Source: Cyprinodon diabolis
Taxonomy: Eukaryota; Chordata; Actinopteri; Cyprinodontiformes; Cyprinodontidae
NCBI GenBank assembly: GCA_030533445.1
Contig: CM060078.1
Location: forward strand, 24,987,091-25,051,090
Reading direction: 5' to 3'
DNA length: 64,000 nucleotides
Shown piece by piece: positions 34,776-47,663 of the stretch; the first letter of the stretch is position 1, and the number at the start of each line of letters is the position of its first letter. Under the pieces are notes generated by a model. The model worked only from the letters and a program-made list of their open reading frames with translations, did no database searches and was not told where the DNA came from. A program made the translations under genes and the position numbers.

Positions 34776-34919
34776 ATTATCCATGCTGCAGAATGTTCTT
34801 TGCCTCCATCAAGGTCATATGAATTGCCTCAGCCAGAGCCACAAACCCACACTCACCATCATCACGCAGTGCTCCGAGCCACATCTGTTTCACTCAGCCA
34901 CATTTCCATTGTTTCCGGT
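34776..34919 (+). CDS. Possible iqsec3 exon 2, weak
   Basis: A good acceptor (TGTGTGCTTCAG) ends at 34775. Joining the following base to the two bases left by exon 1 keeps an open frame with proline/histidine-rich content (such as PPSRSYELPQPEPQ, THTHHHH) up to a GTAATC donor at 34920. Mammalian IQSEC3 exon 2 does not resemble it, so this may be a chance frame or an alternative exon. Confidence 0.25.
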
Positions 34920-36470
34920 AATCCACCTTGATTTATTGTTATTGAATTGAATTTCTAAAGAGCAAGGGTCAGAAATAGGACACATAAGCAAGATTAGTAG
35001 GATGATAGAAAAAAAAAAAAGGTGTTACTGGTGCGGTGCAAAATAAATGTCAGAAAGGGGATTCTCTACATTTTTTTCCTACAAAATGCAACTTGACAGC
35101 TCTTGTGGGTGATGAACAATATGACTGAGAGATGAGAAAAGTGAAAACGTCCCACAGAGCATTGCATAAATATAAAAGCAGTGGAACATGAAATCCAGGA
35201 GATGAGATGAAGCTCTATCATTTCCACATAAAGCACTGATCCCGTTATGACAAGATAGTAAGTCACTGCTGACTGGAAGTAATGCTTTTTACTTCTGTTG
35301 CGGTGGTGGGGACACAATGTAAGCTCACTAATCAGGCATGTGTGTTCTATTGCCTTTACCATGGCAACAAAGTTGTTGCATTCTCACTTCATTGGAGAAT
35401 CGCCACAGTGAGGATCTCATTTTAATGGTATGTAAGCTGGTTAACACAGTTCTGCCTCTGTTCAGTATAACAGCAAATAAAAAACAAACAAGTAATTTTT
35501 ATATAAAAAAGTTTTTAATGGTAGCGTGTTAATTTGAACCCTTCTTGTAAACGAAACTTTTGTGGTGAATATATTTATTTTTATTTAACCTTTATTTTAC
35601 CAGGAAGTCCCTTGAGATAAAATCTCTTTTTCGAGGGTGACCTGTATATGACAGTACATCTTTACCCGTTCCCTTTTCAACAATTTCAGACTGACCTAAA
35701 ACATATCAGCCAATCATGTTGATGCATTATGGTTCAGTGCAGGACATAAAGCTGCGGGACACATTGCTACTGCTCTCATCTGTTTTGTCAGAATCTAGGA
35801 TCTCTTCTTTGATAAGCACAAGTTGTTATTTCTCATGGTGTCTGCTGTCGTTTCATTTGCTACTGAGATTGGCTCCAATTTAAGTTTGGTAGGTGGGCAC
35901 TAGCTGTTGCTTCGCCCAATCAAGAAGGTTCTGCTGAGCTTCCCGTCTTTCCCCAAACAGATTTGATCAGAGTACTCTGAGATTATCAATCTGGCTTCCT
36001 CCTTAATGTTACGTTTTCTTTGTTAACTATTTTCCTTTATTTTACATGGATAATGGATCTCGAATTGTTTTACACACATTTCCCAAAGCTATAAAGTAAG
36101 TTGTCTTTTGAAAGAAAATGCATAACAAACTTGTGTTGTGTCACATAGTTTGTGATATTTGGTGCCTATGAGCTAATTTACTCTATATATGTTCCATAAT
36201 AATCTCTAATTGCTACATATTTGGTACAAAAGACTATACAGGTTTTCATACTGATGTTTTCTTTCTTTCTTTAGACTCACCTCTTGCTGCTTCAATAAGC
36301 TAATCATAATTTATTTCTGATTAATAAACTTTTGTTATAAGAAAAAAAACAACCAAAAAAAAAACACAATCTTATTCTACAACATTATAATTTATCGAAG
36401 CACATGTAAAGAAAAAAGTGGTGTATTTGCACTATTACAGATTTCTACTTTTGGTTGTTTTTAAATGGAA
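34920..36470. other. Intron sequence with a short repeat relic
   Basis: Mostly featureless. At 35575-35660 TTTAACCTTTATTTTACCAGG followed by CCTTGAGATAAAATCTC is a well-known fish interspersed repeat fragment. Confidence 0.45.
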
Positions 36471-36473
36471 GGT

Positions 36474-36560
36474 CTTCAACAGGGGGTCCGCGAACCCTAG
36501 GGGTCCTCAGACGGAGTTGATTAGACTTTTTTTTTTATGTTCCCTCTGCAATTTTTTCCA
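36474..36560. repeat. hAT-like half-terminus relic
   Basis: CAACAGGGGGTCCGCGAACCC resembles one terminus of fish hAT miniature elements, but no partner end was found. Confidence 0.3.
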
Positions 36561-36806
36561 CTAATTGAAATGTCTTCAAATTACACATTAACATGAATTC
36601 AACACACTGTAGTAAACAGATAAATGGAGGCAGAAGATGTCTTTCAGGCATCATTGCACACATTCAGCGACACACAGGAGCTCTTTCTGGTGGGAACTAT
36701 TTCATTCACAACACCTGTTTCATACAGTATATAAATTATATTTACTATATCAGGCAGATAACAGTCTAAGCCAATGTAAGCTAAGCAAAAGTAGCTAGCC
36801 TTTTCC

Positions 36807-36910
36807 CCATTGTAAATAATAATAATAATAATAATTAATAATTTACCTCTGCATTTAACCCATCCCCTTGGGGAGCAGTGGGCTGCCATTGTGCCCGGGG
36901 AGCAATAAAA
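36807..36910 (-). repeat. SINE fragment, (AAT)n-tailed
   Basis: An AAT array followed by CATTTAACCCATCCCCTTGG and GGAGCAGTGGGCTGCC matches part of the longer SINE at 46818-47035. Only the tail and the start of the body are left. Confidence 0.65.
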
Positions 36911-37359
36911 TAAGTGTTTTTCAACACATGACATTTTAGAAATGTGAGTTCAATATCTGATACTAAGCAAAATGGTTGCTAACTTCCAGATGTTTACAAA
37001 AAGAAGAAGAAAACACTTAAATAGAACCTGTAAGACAACAAGATGAAATCAGAAAAGTCTTAAGAGAGCAACACAGCTAAGACTTATTTTAAGAATTCAA
37101 CGAAATATAGAATATAATTGAATGAATGTTGTTCAGATAAAAAAAAGGATGGAAGAGTAGGCTCTAATGTTAGGAAAGTATTTACCAACTTGTATATTGA
37201 ACATTTTATGAAACTATTGCAACGGTTTCCACAGGACCTCCAGAACTAATGCAGTACTGCAATTCTTTTGACCGATTATTGTAGTTTAAATAATAATTAT
37301 TCCTCCAAAATTTATAATTCTCTTTCAATACATCCCCCTATACAATAAAAGCTTTTTCC

Positions 37360-38097
37360 AGGACATTGACAAAATTATTAGTAAAATTAATTTGGAGCAA
37401 GGATACGAAAATCAGACCTACATCGTCTAAAACCTGATGGAGGGAGGGGCCTTCCTGGTCTGATATTAACTTGTAATGTTAGAATTGCAGCTTATTGGTT
37501 ACAACAATGCTGTCCTGCCTGGGTGGAGATGAAAATAAAAAGTTCCCTTCCCTCCCCCTCCATCCACATTGCTTTTATCACCATTAATAACAGGAAGCTC
37601 CAGGCCTTTCAAAAACCCCATAGTATTAAACATCTATAAGATTTAATATCAGATACAGAAAAAAAACTTTGGTTGGCATGCCGGGTCCCTTACAAGCCCC
37701 AATTAAGAACCATAAAATTGCTCTATCATTTAACAACTGAGTTTTTGCCTAAATTGTAGGCATTAATACTGTACATTTAAGGATTGGTTTTTCAATAAGA
37801 CATTTCCTTGATCTGCACAGCTTTTAGGAAAAATATCACGTACCTAAATCATTTTTTAGAAAAACCTACAGGTTAATAATTTTGTGCAAAGGAATAATCC
37901 ACCAAAACCTTGTGCTGCAAGCTGGATTTTCACAAGATCTGAGTTTGAAAGACTCCTGCTAATACATCCGTCGAGTAAAAACCAGCAAGTTGGACCAGTG
38001 ACATGCCAGCAGGGTTTTTTTGGGACAGGACATGTAGGATTCAATCAGAGGGGCCTTGCAGACATGGCTACGCTGGAGGACTCACCTGTCAATACTA
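37360..38097 (+). mobile_element. L1-type LINE relic, left part
   Basis: A broken plus-strand frame from about 37410 reads LHRLKPDGGRGLPGL, then IAAYWLQQC, as in the C-terminal third of L1-clade ORF2 proteins. Several stops interrupt it. It is cut at 38097 by the pogo-type element and continues after 39972. Confidence 0.65.
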
Positions 38098-39971
38098 CCG
38101 TATTTTCACGACTATAAGGCGCACAAAAACGTCTTTTTTTCCCCTCAAAATGTGTGGTGCGCCCTTTGGTGCGGTGCGCCCTATGTGTGTCGTAACCGCG
38201 ACTTTTGAGACCACCTCATTGAGGAGATGATGAAAGAGTGGCTGAGGGAGGTGAATGTAAGGAGACCAGGTGGTTTTTTTTCCACTCATCACCATCGCTG
38301 TTAATCTGTGACTCCATGCGTGCCCATCTCACAGCTGATGAGAAAAATATGGTGAAACAAATTAATGCTGTGCTCGCTGTTATTCAACCGCTTGACATCG
38401 GTGTGAACCGGACGCAGCAGGCGCAGCAGAAGCAGCGAGTTTACGTGCAAAGTCAATGGTTGACGTGCGTATAGGCGCAGCAAAAGGTCCCGCAGCGCGT
38501 TTTGAGAAGCAGGCGCAGCGCGTCGGGAGCGTTTAAGCATCTGGCGCGCCGCCAACGCGCTGCTGCAGCACGAGATGGAAAAATTGAAGTTTTGCTGCTG
38601 GAAGCGCCGCATCAACCAATCAGAGAAGCTGATCTGGGAGCTGACAGCGAGACAGACACAGCGCTCTGATGACATATGATATTAAGGCAAATGAAAAGGG
38701 CTGGATGGATGAGGAGATGATGAAAGAGTGGCTGAGACAGGTGTATGTGAGGAGAACAGGTGTTTTTTTCCACGCATCACCATCGCAGCATCTCACAGCT
38801 GATGAGAAAAACATGGTGAATCAAATGGACGCTGTGCTCGCCGTTATCCCGGAAGGTCTGACAAAGGAACTTCAACCGCTCGACATCGGAGTGAACCGGC
38901 CGTTCAAAGTAAGGCTGCGAGCGGCGTGGGAGCGATGGATGACAGACGGAGACCACAGTTTCACGAAAAGTGGAAGGCAGCGCCGGGCAAGTTACGCCAC
39001 CGTTTGCGGATGGATTGTTGATGCTTGGACTAACGTGTCTGCTGGCTCTGTTGTTCAAGCTTTCGCAAAAGCCGGCATTATTTCTGAGGAGCTGCCCGGC
39101 ATGGAAAGTGACTCTGACAGCGAAGAAGGGGAAGTTGGCATGTCTGATTTAGCGCAGCTGTTTAATTTAGAAACAGAGGATGATGACTTTGACGGGTTTG
39201 ATTAATACTTTGTAATAAATACATAAATAAAGCACAATCATACTCAGTTTTGCTCCCGCTCTATTTTTCTACCTGAAAACTTAATTCAACAGCAGCCTCC
39301 GGGTTCACCGCGGCGGCTGGCAGGTGTTTTTTCATCTAAATAATCTACATCTTGCAGCTATATTTGCTGTGATCAGTGGGAATAAAGTAGTTTTAATATG
39401 TTTTAAGTGAGAAAGTCCACCTGAAAACTTAATAATTGCAGTCAGTTCATCCAGATTATCTATTTCTGTCGGAGGCGCTCAGATCCCCACATACCAGCGG
39501 TGCGCCGACAGTAGAAATCCCTTCAACAGCAGCCTCTAGGCCGGGTAGCCTCCGGGTTCACCGTGGCGGATGGCAGGTGTTTTTCATCTAAATAATTTAA
39601 ACTGCAGGCACCAGGATACCGGTAATAAAAGCGAACATATTCCGTCGGCAGGTTTCAGGATTTTAAGTTAATTTATGAGCGATCACAGCGCTCTGTCATC
39701 TGCGATGTGTCTGTCTCACGGCCAGCTCCCAGGTTTGATTAATACTTTGTAATAAATACATGAATAAAGCACAGTCATACTCAGTTTTGCTCCCGCTCTA
39801 TTTTTAAATATGCAGTAGAGGTATTTAAACGTAGTAGAGGACATGTAACTGTATATAAAAAACGCGCCCTATAGTCCGGTGCGCCTTATGTGTGTGTTAA
39901 ATACAGAAATGGCACGCATAACTGAGACTGCGCCTTTTAGTACGGTGTACCTTATGGTCGTGAAAATACGG
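38098..39971 (+). mobile_element. Pogo-type (Tc1/mariner) DNA element (1874 bp)
   Basis: The ends are inverted repeats of about 22 bp (CCGTATTTTCACGACTATAA against the complement of the right end), flanked by TA on both sides (38096-38097 and 39972-39973). Inside, a 38669-39205 frame encodes the C-terminal part of a transposase. The interior is rearranged: 38220-38410 repeats part of 38710-38905; about 75 bp at 39195-39271 recur at 39732-39806; a GGTTCACCG-CGGCGG block at about 39302 recurs at 39551; and 38634-38661 is inverted at 39704-39731. The element sits inside an L1-type relic. Confidence 0.85.
38669..39205 (+). pseudogene. Partial pogo-like transposase (178 aa)
   Basis: The frame encodes AVLAVIPEGLTKELQPLDIG, NRPFK and AAWERWM, the signature after the second catalytic Asp region of pogo/Jerky-type DDE transposases, then a strongly acidic Ser/Asp/Glu C-terminus (DSDSEEGE, TEDDD) that is also usual for the group. 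The DNA-binding CENPB/HTH domain and most catalytic Asp blocks are absent, so it is a 5'-truncated relic. The 5' part of the frame may not be original coding sequence. Confidence 0.7.
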
Positions 39972-40735
39972 TAACCTTGTGCTCCAAGCCTTTTATGCAC
40001 AGGTTTGTCTTGCAATTTCTACAAAAATCATTGCACAATGACTTCTCCATAAACACCCAACAATGGTTTCCGTTTCAGTAAATACGTCCCACCCGGGGCA
40101 TAAATACGGCACATTATCCAATGAACTCAATGTATCAGTGTCTGCGTCAGTGTTAAGTGACACCATCTACTTCGGATTTTAGATTAGCTAGGGAAGAAGA
40201 CCTAGGTATTGAGATAAAAGGAAAAGCAGTGGCACTCAACCCTACGTTGTTCTAACTCATACAATCTCAGTTTGTGCAAAACATGGCCTTTATATAACTT
40301 AACATAATACATCAACTCTACTGTGTTAAACAAAAACATCATAAGATAAACCCATCAATAGATATCTCATGTGACACTGGGCATAAGTTCAGATCCTGTC
40401 CCACGCTGACAAACTAATGGAATACCTTAAGCTCCATATTATCTGATGTGTTGGACAGGCCTATTCTGTTGGACTCACTGCTTTCTATACTGCCAGTTAG
40501 TCCTGCAAACAATAAGCTACGCAGATCAGGGCAGCATTTAATCAATTTTGTTTTCTTAGACTTATTCGGCTAAACTAGAAGCAACAAAGGGCTCCAACAC
40601 ATTTACAACTTTATCATGAAATCTTGAAAAACCTAGAGCTGAAGAGGATTAGGTTCTCTCTTAGAAATCAAGAAGACATTTTTGATAAGATTTGGAAACC
40701 TTTCAATTGTCATTTTAATGTCAGAACTTGATTAA
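39972..40735 (+). mobile_element. L1-type LINE relic, right part
   Basis: The L1 reading resumes after the pogo element: DFRLAREEDLGIEIKGKA at about 40172, and LYHEILKNLELKRIRFSLRN near 40605-40665, both typical of the end of L1-clade ORF2. Stop codons and shifts interrupt it. Confidence 0.7.
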
Positions 40736-40739
40736 GGTC

Positions 40740-42120
40740 AGACAATGTGCATGAATTAATATTTCACAACAAAACTTTAAAGCAGACAAAGACAAGGAAA
40801 TTTGCAAATTGAATCTTAAGTGTAATTGCATATTATTTATTTTGACTTTAGCTGAAAGGGAAAGGCTTCTCCATATTTATTTTATATGGATTATACAAAA
40901 TGTTAAAGGTCAGATTTCACATGTAGGCTCGGGTATTGCCGTGATGATTATCAAGATTTAAGCGTTATTATTCTTAACTAGTCAGATATTTTCCATGTTA
41001 TTTAAAGAGCTTAGCATTATTAAAGCTGTAAATGATAATTATTATGCCCATCACCGCTCATCATCCCCGGTAATGCTGCAATTTGAAGAATGCAAATCAA
41101 GGCTGCCTCAAGCTCTGTGCGGTGGATCTAGGTAAAAACTAAAAATGATGAACATGGAAATACATCTAATGTGATCCAGTTGCATTAGTAAGTCTCAATG
41201 GGATTCTAAGCATCTCTGTTTGAGCTAAAAGGAATTGCCACAATCCGTCTTCTTTATTTCCACCTCATTCTACTCATTATTCCATCATTCTCATTTTTTT
41301 GCACATTATATCTCAGTCCTTCTCCCCTCCCTAAACCCATTTTTTTCCCTCATCAGCTGTTACAAGTACCACCTCGTGAGTCTCAGTCAGTACGTTTTTG
41401 CCATTTTTTCTGAATCGGGATCTGTAACCAAATAACCAATCTTATGATTGGGCTGGAGCCTTTAAACCTCTTCTATGTACAGCTTTAGAGCTGCCAAGTG
41501 TAAAACTCAGTTTGTAAAAGCTGAGCCATGTGTTCAGGAAAGTGACAGTAATTGTACAAGAAGTGGAGGCATGCGAGTATACGATAGGCAGTAACCCTGT
41601 AGCCTGAGGTGGAAATCCCAGCATTCCCTTGGAGCTCCGCATGTGTCTGTGCTGCTGCTAACTCCTACACTTCTTGTTGATATGTTGTCTGGCTCTCGCA
41701 GAAATGCACACTAACTGTAACATGACACATGCCACCTGGCAGCGAGCCTGTTTTTCCCGGCACTAGTTGTGACTCCCTCTGCATCCTTTGTGCTCCTTTT
41801 TTCTTTTTGTACTCGCCTTAGAAATCAGAATGTGTGCCATCTCCTTTGCTGCATGCATGTGCATTCTTCAAAAGATGTGCATTAGCAGCTGGTGGATGTA
41901 GGAGTTCAACAAACAAATACATTTTAACACCAATTGTGGAGAAGCCCTGCAGCCTTTCTTCAAAATGGTGCAAAGGCAACTTGATTTCAACCCCTCAATG
42001 CAATAAAAAAGACAGTCATGATCTACAATGAAACCCAACCATAATTTCTCATGTGTTACTTATAGGCGGCATTTAAAAAAAAGATATTTTTTATAACTTG
42101 GAGATCAGGAGCAGATGGAA
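40740..42120. other. Intron sequence, nothing recognised
   Basis: No exon or transposon ends. 41040-41115 is less AT-rich and contains ATGCAAAT-like words; see findings on conserved-element candidates. Confidence 0.4.
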
Positions 42121-42124
42121 TGCC

Positions 42125-42440
42125 ATTTGTCACATCCCCTCGACTTTCACATTTTGTTATCTTTCAAACACAAAGGTCATTGTTTTTTATGGAGATTTTA
42201 TTCAAGGCAGAGCACAGAACTTTGTATTGGACGGAAATTAGGTTGTTTTTAAGGTTAAAAAAATAAAGATCTGAATGAGGTGGTAAGCATATATTCAGAA
42301 CCCTGATAACCCTCTTCAGGAGTCATCTAATTAGAGTCCACCGTTGCATAATTGGGTCCCTGTATGGATCTAACTGCTAGTTGTGCATTGCACAAAATCT
42401 GGCCTTTTTGCAAAAGCAGCAAGTTTAGGAAACAACCAAG
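42125..42440. repeat. Decayed fish repeat (Tc1-like wording)
   Basis: Contains ATATTCAGAACCCTGATAACC and CTAATTAGAGTCCACC, which resemble a widespread fish repeat of probable Tc1/mariner origin. Limits approximate, no ORF. Confidence 0.4.
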
Positions 42441-42444
42441 TACA

Positions 42445-45195
42445 TAAACTGTAGGAGGAACAAGAAGCATATGCACTTAGACGTTTTTGGTCAGATTAGA
42501 GAATGACAAACTTAGACGGAACATGGAACATGCCATAGAGATACCTCAAAACAGAAATTATCTAATTACAAAGTGTTGAAACAGGAAAGCTGAATACAAA
42601 TGTTATATTTTTTTCAGATTTCTATTTAGAAAATGTCAAATAACTTATTATTGGTCTATTTTGAGTAAGTAATACTTTGTACTAGTCTTAAAAAAATATG
42701 CTAAAAAAATCTGGGATTATATAAACATATTGTGTTCTGCAGAAGAGCAGTTGGATTCTAGATACTATTCCTGTTACATACAGTTTCACATATTTTCTAT
42801 CCACTTGGGAAATTATTTCTGATTTGAGAAGGATAAAAACACACAGTATCTAGGATAGTTAGTACATTTTTTATCTGTGCTCTGCAGGGATGGGCCTCAT
42901 AACTAGATAGCATACAGGTGAAAAACTTAGTTAACTTCCGCTACTAGCTGCTACAGGACTGCATCAAATATTGATGAAAAAATATAGCAGAGTGGAGCAA
43001 AATGTGACAACGGACATCTAATTATTAGAAATTGGAGATGCACCAGAAGTGAGCATAAAGGTGTCAAAATAGTAACAGGTGCTAACTAGATTAAAGAATT
43101 AAAAAAGAAAAACAACAACCAACCAATACAAAATCTAAGAATTCACTTAACATGGAAGAATAGGCTGAATTTGAGAAAAAGAAGTGAAAGCTTGCTTTAC
43201 TAAACTACTCTCAAAACACTTAATAGAAACTAAGGGAAAAGGAAAATCTCATTTTAGGATGGTATGGTTGAATATTTTTCAGGTATTATCCTGACTCAAT
43301 AAAACATGTCATTATGGGTGTTGCAGCAGGAGAAACTACAGACAACAACTTGTTCAGTGTTGTGATTAAGAATATTAGAAAACAACATAAAGGGAAACCT
43401 AAAGGTTTGACAGTGGGAAGATGACTATTTAACAAAGAGAACACAGATGGGAACCAAAAGACAAAAGAACCTACAATCTCAGGAGATAAAGACCAAAACT
43501 AAAATACGTTTCAAAACCAAACTGCACTGAGACTGAACACAAGAAAAAACAAAGGTTAAACCTGAAATAATTAAATAATTAGGGAAGACCCTAATGACTG
43601 AAATAAACAATTTGTAAATATATATTCCACATATGGCAAGACCTTGCTAACAATATCTAATCCAGAACTGATAAGTTAAACAAATACAGAAAAACAAACA
43701 ACTCTGGATCATGAAACTCAGCTCAGATCACTGAATTAGGTCTATGCAGGTCTGGTAATAACCTCTTTATTCGATATATTGTAGGTGACACTGGTCAGTT
43801 TTTAACCTCTGCTTTTGCAGTCCAGATATTTTTTTATATTCAAAACTGTCTATTTACAAGTCAGTGGGCTAGGCAAAGTGTAAATGTAGATTTTTTTTAT
43901 TTTTTTTTATTTTACATTTCATATACGAGTTCAAAAATTAAAAAAAAATAAGAAATTGAAAATTACAACCTTCTATGGGAAATAAATATATTGAGCACCA
44001 AATTATCAGTAAGGACATTTATTCTATTATTGCAAGAATATTTAATTTATACTAAATTTCTTCAAACTCAAATCTGTAGCATTCGTTTTTTTCCCCATGA
44101 TATATCTATGGTTTATAATTTCTCTAAAATTAGTGAAAACAAGGAAACATGAATTTCAAGTAAATTTCAAAAAATGTCTGCTGATCTTTAAAATACTAAA
44201 AACAAATCTCCACTGGCCCTAGATCTGTCCATATTTAGTCAGACAGTCATTTATAAAGTTGGATTTGGGGAAACATGCTTAGGCTACAGTCCTGAACACA
44301 TCAGTCCTTGGTATAGTGTTCTGACTTTTCCTGTTTAACCATTGTCTTCCCCCTTCTCTTTTTTTCCCTTATTCCTGCCCAGCTACTGATAAATAAGAAC
44401 CATTATCAAAGCATCTATATAAAAGTTTAAATTAACTGACAAAGTGACAAACAAGGCTGAAGAAGGGCTAGAGCTCTTATATTTCAAGCAGCAAAATGAA
44501 GGATGCCTAGCAAGGCCAGGTCTGCTGTTACTCTTATTGAAGTGAAAAACAGTGGTTGGTTCTGTATTTCTGGCAGGGCAGTTAACAAGGGCAGGCTTAG
44601 GAGAGTATGAGCACCAGATAAAAAAAATAAACTTACCAGTTGTAACCTGAACATGCTGTCTTTCATGTTACTTTCATGCAAGTGCAGTCAATAGGGCATT
44701 CATCCAAAATTTATTTTTGTGATTTAATTTGATCCAAGAGCAGAAAGAAAACATTAGTGTGAGAACTTCCACTGGTGTAAACCAAAACCATGCACAGTAA
44801 CTCAAATACTTTGGATTTTTAAAACTACAACAATCAAACATGATAAAATAATCTGCTCTTATAAACTGTAAAATTAGCAACAGAAATATTGGCTCTTTTT
44901 TAAACGTGATCATTTCTACTGCTATTTTCTTTAACATGTCTCTAAAGGAGAAAGAAATGTTCCTTATAGGAAATTAAAATTTCCTTTGTGTTTGGAAGCA
45001 ATATTGTTTAAATCAATGGGCTTTAAAACACATTTCCACAGATTAATGTTAGAAAGGAAAAAAGATTTAATGTATTTTTTTCTTATAGAAAACGAACATA
45101 AACTGAATCTGTTTTGTTCTATCATGATTTATAGGCTATAGGAGAAAACTCCTTTCTTAAAACTGTGACCCCTTAAAAAGTATGGAATAATTTAC
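42445..45195. other. Intron sequence, nothing recognised
   Basis: AT-rich, no gene-like frames. A short simple T/A-rich tract is at 43891-43920. Confidence 0.4.
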
Positions 45196-46817
45196 ATGGT
45201 GCAATTTACTTTTTGCAAATGGAGCAAAAGTACATTGGGGGATTGTACACTCTGAGCATAAACAATCTTCCAGGCATTCTTGTCCTGCAAAGCTTTGGTC
45301 CTTCCTTAGCTTCCTTTCCCCTTCTGTCGGCCTGCGAACCGCACGCGCTCAGTAATGACTGGGCTGCTGCCGCTAGGACCCAAATTATGAATATCACATT
45401 TGGTGGCTAGTGCTTTTAAATTGCCTCATTTCTCTGCGGATGTAGCTGCTGGGTGATTCCTGATTCTCAGCTTTAATATTAGCCGCCTTCATGCACAGGG
45501 AATGCAAAAAGAGACGGTCCCAGCTGTCTGTTATACAACTCTGTATGTGTTCACACATATTTATGTAGTGCAAGTTGGGTTTTCTTCTGTCCCGAAAGTG
45601 TTAAAAGGACATATACATTCTACTGAAGTGTATAAAATAGTTTAAACTGTTTTGGCTAAAAAAAAAATATTTTTCTTAGAGTTTTTGGTCATGATCTAAT
45701 CTAGCTCTATCTGCAGAGGCTCTGAAAGAGGATAAAACTACTATCAAATAAAAACAGACCAGACAATATAATAAATGGTTTGCCACAAGGCTTTTGATGC
45801 TTTTACTGTGGTGTTATGCACAAATGTATTTGTATACACTTGGATTAAATTACATTTATTGCAAAAATGTAACCATGCTTTAATGCTCAGAATGCTCTGC
45901 ATTTTAATAACTTTATTCACATTATTTAATCAGCACTAACCCTCTATCTCTAAGTTCCCGCAAAATCTTTACTATCTTGAGGTTGGACATTAATGAGCTC
46001 AATATTTTGCATCCCACTAAAAGTTTTAAAAACTCGTTAAGAGTATTGTTTCATTTTAGGCAGGTAATGTTGCACCTCCATGCCACAGTGTGACAGACAG
46101 GCCAAAAAATTGGACAGATTACAGAAACTCAGAATAACTGGCCAGCAAAGCCCCAAGAGGCTGAGGGACCCAAATGTTGTCCTACTTACCACACAGCTAA
46201 ACTGCAAACAGCTTATTCCCAGAATGTCTTGCCTGTATAATTTTCAGTCGATCAAAATGTCAAATAGGGTTTTAAAATATACTTTCCTTTAAACAGGGCT
46301 ACCAAACTATTGCTGCAGAAAAAGACACTGATGTCATCCAGAAACCAAATTTTTTTTCTTGGACACACTGCATTTACGTCTCTGGATATTTAGGCATATG
46401 TGGTTAGACATGTTACATTATCTGTACACTGTGTTACTTTCTGCATGGCTAAAGGTTAATTTATTTAATTTCTGCCCTTATTTTGTTTCATCTGCATGCA
46501 AATCAGCAGCAGGCCTAACGAGCAATCAGAACAGTGTGTCATTCATATGTAATCTGCATATTTCATGGTAGTGGTTGCAAATGAGAATGCCATCGTTGAC
46601 TCATGCTGCGTGAGGCAATCCGATCACACTTTGTGATGCATGTTGTAAACACATCATAAAAATGAAACCTCTCTCTGCATCAATTTTATTTGAGTTGTGC
46701 ACCTTACTGCGATTTTTCTTTAGCAAGCAAAATGCCTAAAGCAGTCCTGATAAGAGATTTACCCTGAGTCATCTTGCTGATAAATTTCATAACATTTTTT
46801 ATCACATAAAAATCCTT

Positions 46818-47035
46818 CATAATAATAATAATTGAACATTATTGATCTCACACTGGAGAAATTAACTCTCTGTATTTAACCCATCCCCTTGGGGAGCAGT
46901 GGGCTTCCATTGTGCGGCAGTGTGGGGTCAAAGGTCTTGCTTAGGGAGCCAGAGTGGCAGTTCGTGTGAGTGGGGCTTGAACGCAGAACCTCGGGATTCC
47001 AAGCACAATGCCCTAACCACTAGGCCACCACACTA
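46818..47035 (-). repeat. tRNA-derived SINE (minus orientation)
   Basis: On the minus strand it starts with a pol III box A like TGGCCTAGTGG and box B like CGTTCAAGCCC about 40 nt later, as in a tRNA gene. A body with CCCACTGCTCCCCAAGGGGA follows and it ends in an ATT array. The tRNA part cannot fold as a working tRNA. The same body is at 36807-36910. Confidence 0.75.
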
Positions 47036-47084
47036 ATTAGAACATAAATGGACAATCTTAGATCCTAACTTGCATGAATATGCA

Positions 47085-47088
<4 letters not shown>

Positions 47089-47135
<47 letters not shown>
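47089..47135. repeat. (TA)n microsatellite
   Basis: An uninterrupted TA dinucleotide tract of about 46 bp. Confidence 0.95.
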
Positions 47136-47137
<2 letters not shown>

Positions 47138-47663
47138 CATATACACCTATAATTCCTTTTATTTATCACCTGAACAGATGAACAGGGATGATATCGGTCC
47201 AGCAGGTCAGTATATCTGATATGGACTTAGCTCAATAGATCCTAGAGCTGTTTGTGTCGGAAAATCTTTGTAACACCCCAAAAACATTCCCTCCTAGTTC
47301 TCCCATTTTTATCATCCCCCAGCAAAATTGCAGGGGTCTACAACAGTGTGAAAATGTTCACAGCAACCAGTGTCAACGCCTAATATCTTGTTACATTTGG
47401 CTACGACACTGTTGATCTTCAAGGAGTGAAATGTGATATAAAAATACTGCACACACTATGATTTAAGCTGCTTATGTATTTCACAAGTACTCGTGTATAG
47501 TTATGGTTCACCAGTGCAAGCACAAATTACACTGCAACATCAAATCCCTGTGATGACTTTCATGTATGATTAATGTTTTATAGACGGTGAAACTGAATGA
47601 CTGAGAAAGCCTTGCTTCTCTTCTTTACCTCACCATCTGTGTCACTGTTTTTCCCTTCACTCC

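Noticed and set aside
38410..38650. Separate GC-rich gene
   Set aside because: Frames are short and the block lies between two partial pogo copies; more likely rearranged transposon sequence.
46930..47035. tRNA gene
   Set aside because: Box A and B are present, but there is no cloverleaf with proper acceptor stem; it is the head of a SINE with ATT tail.
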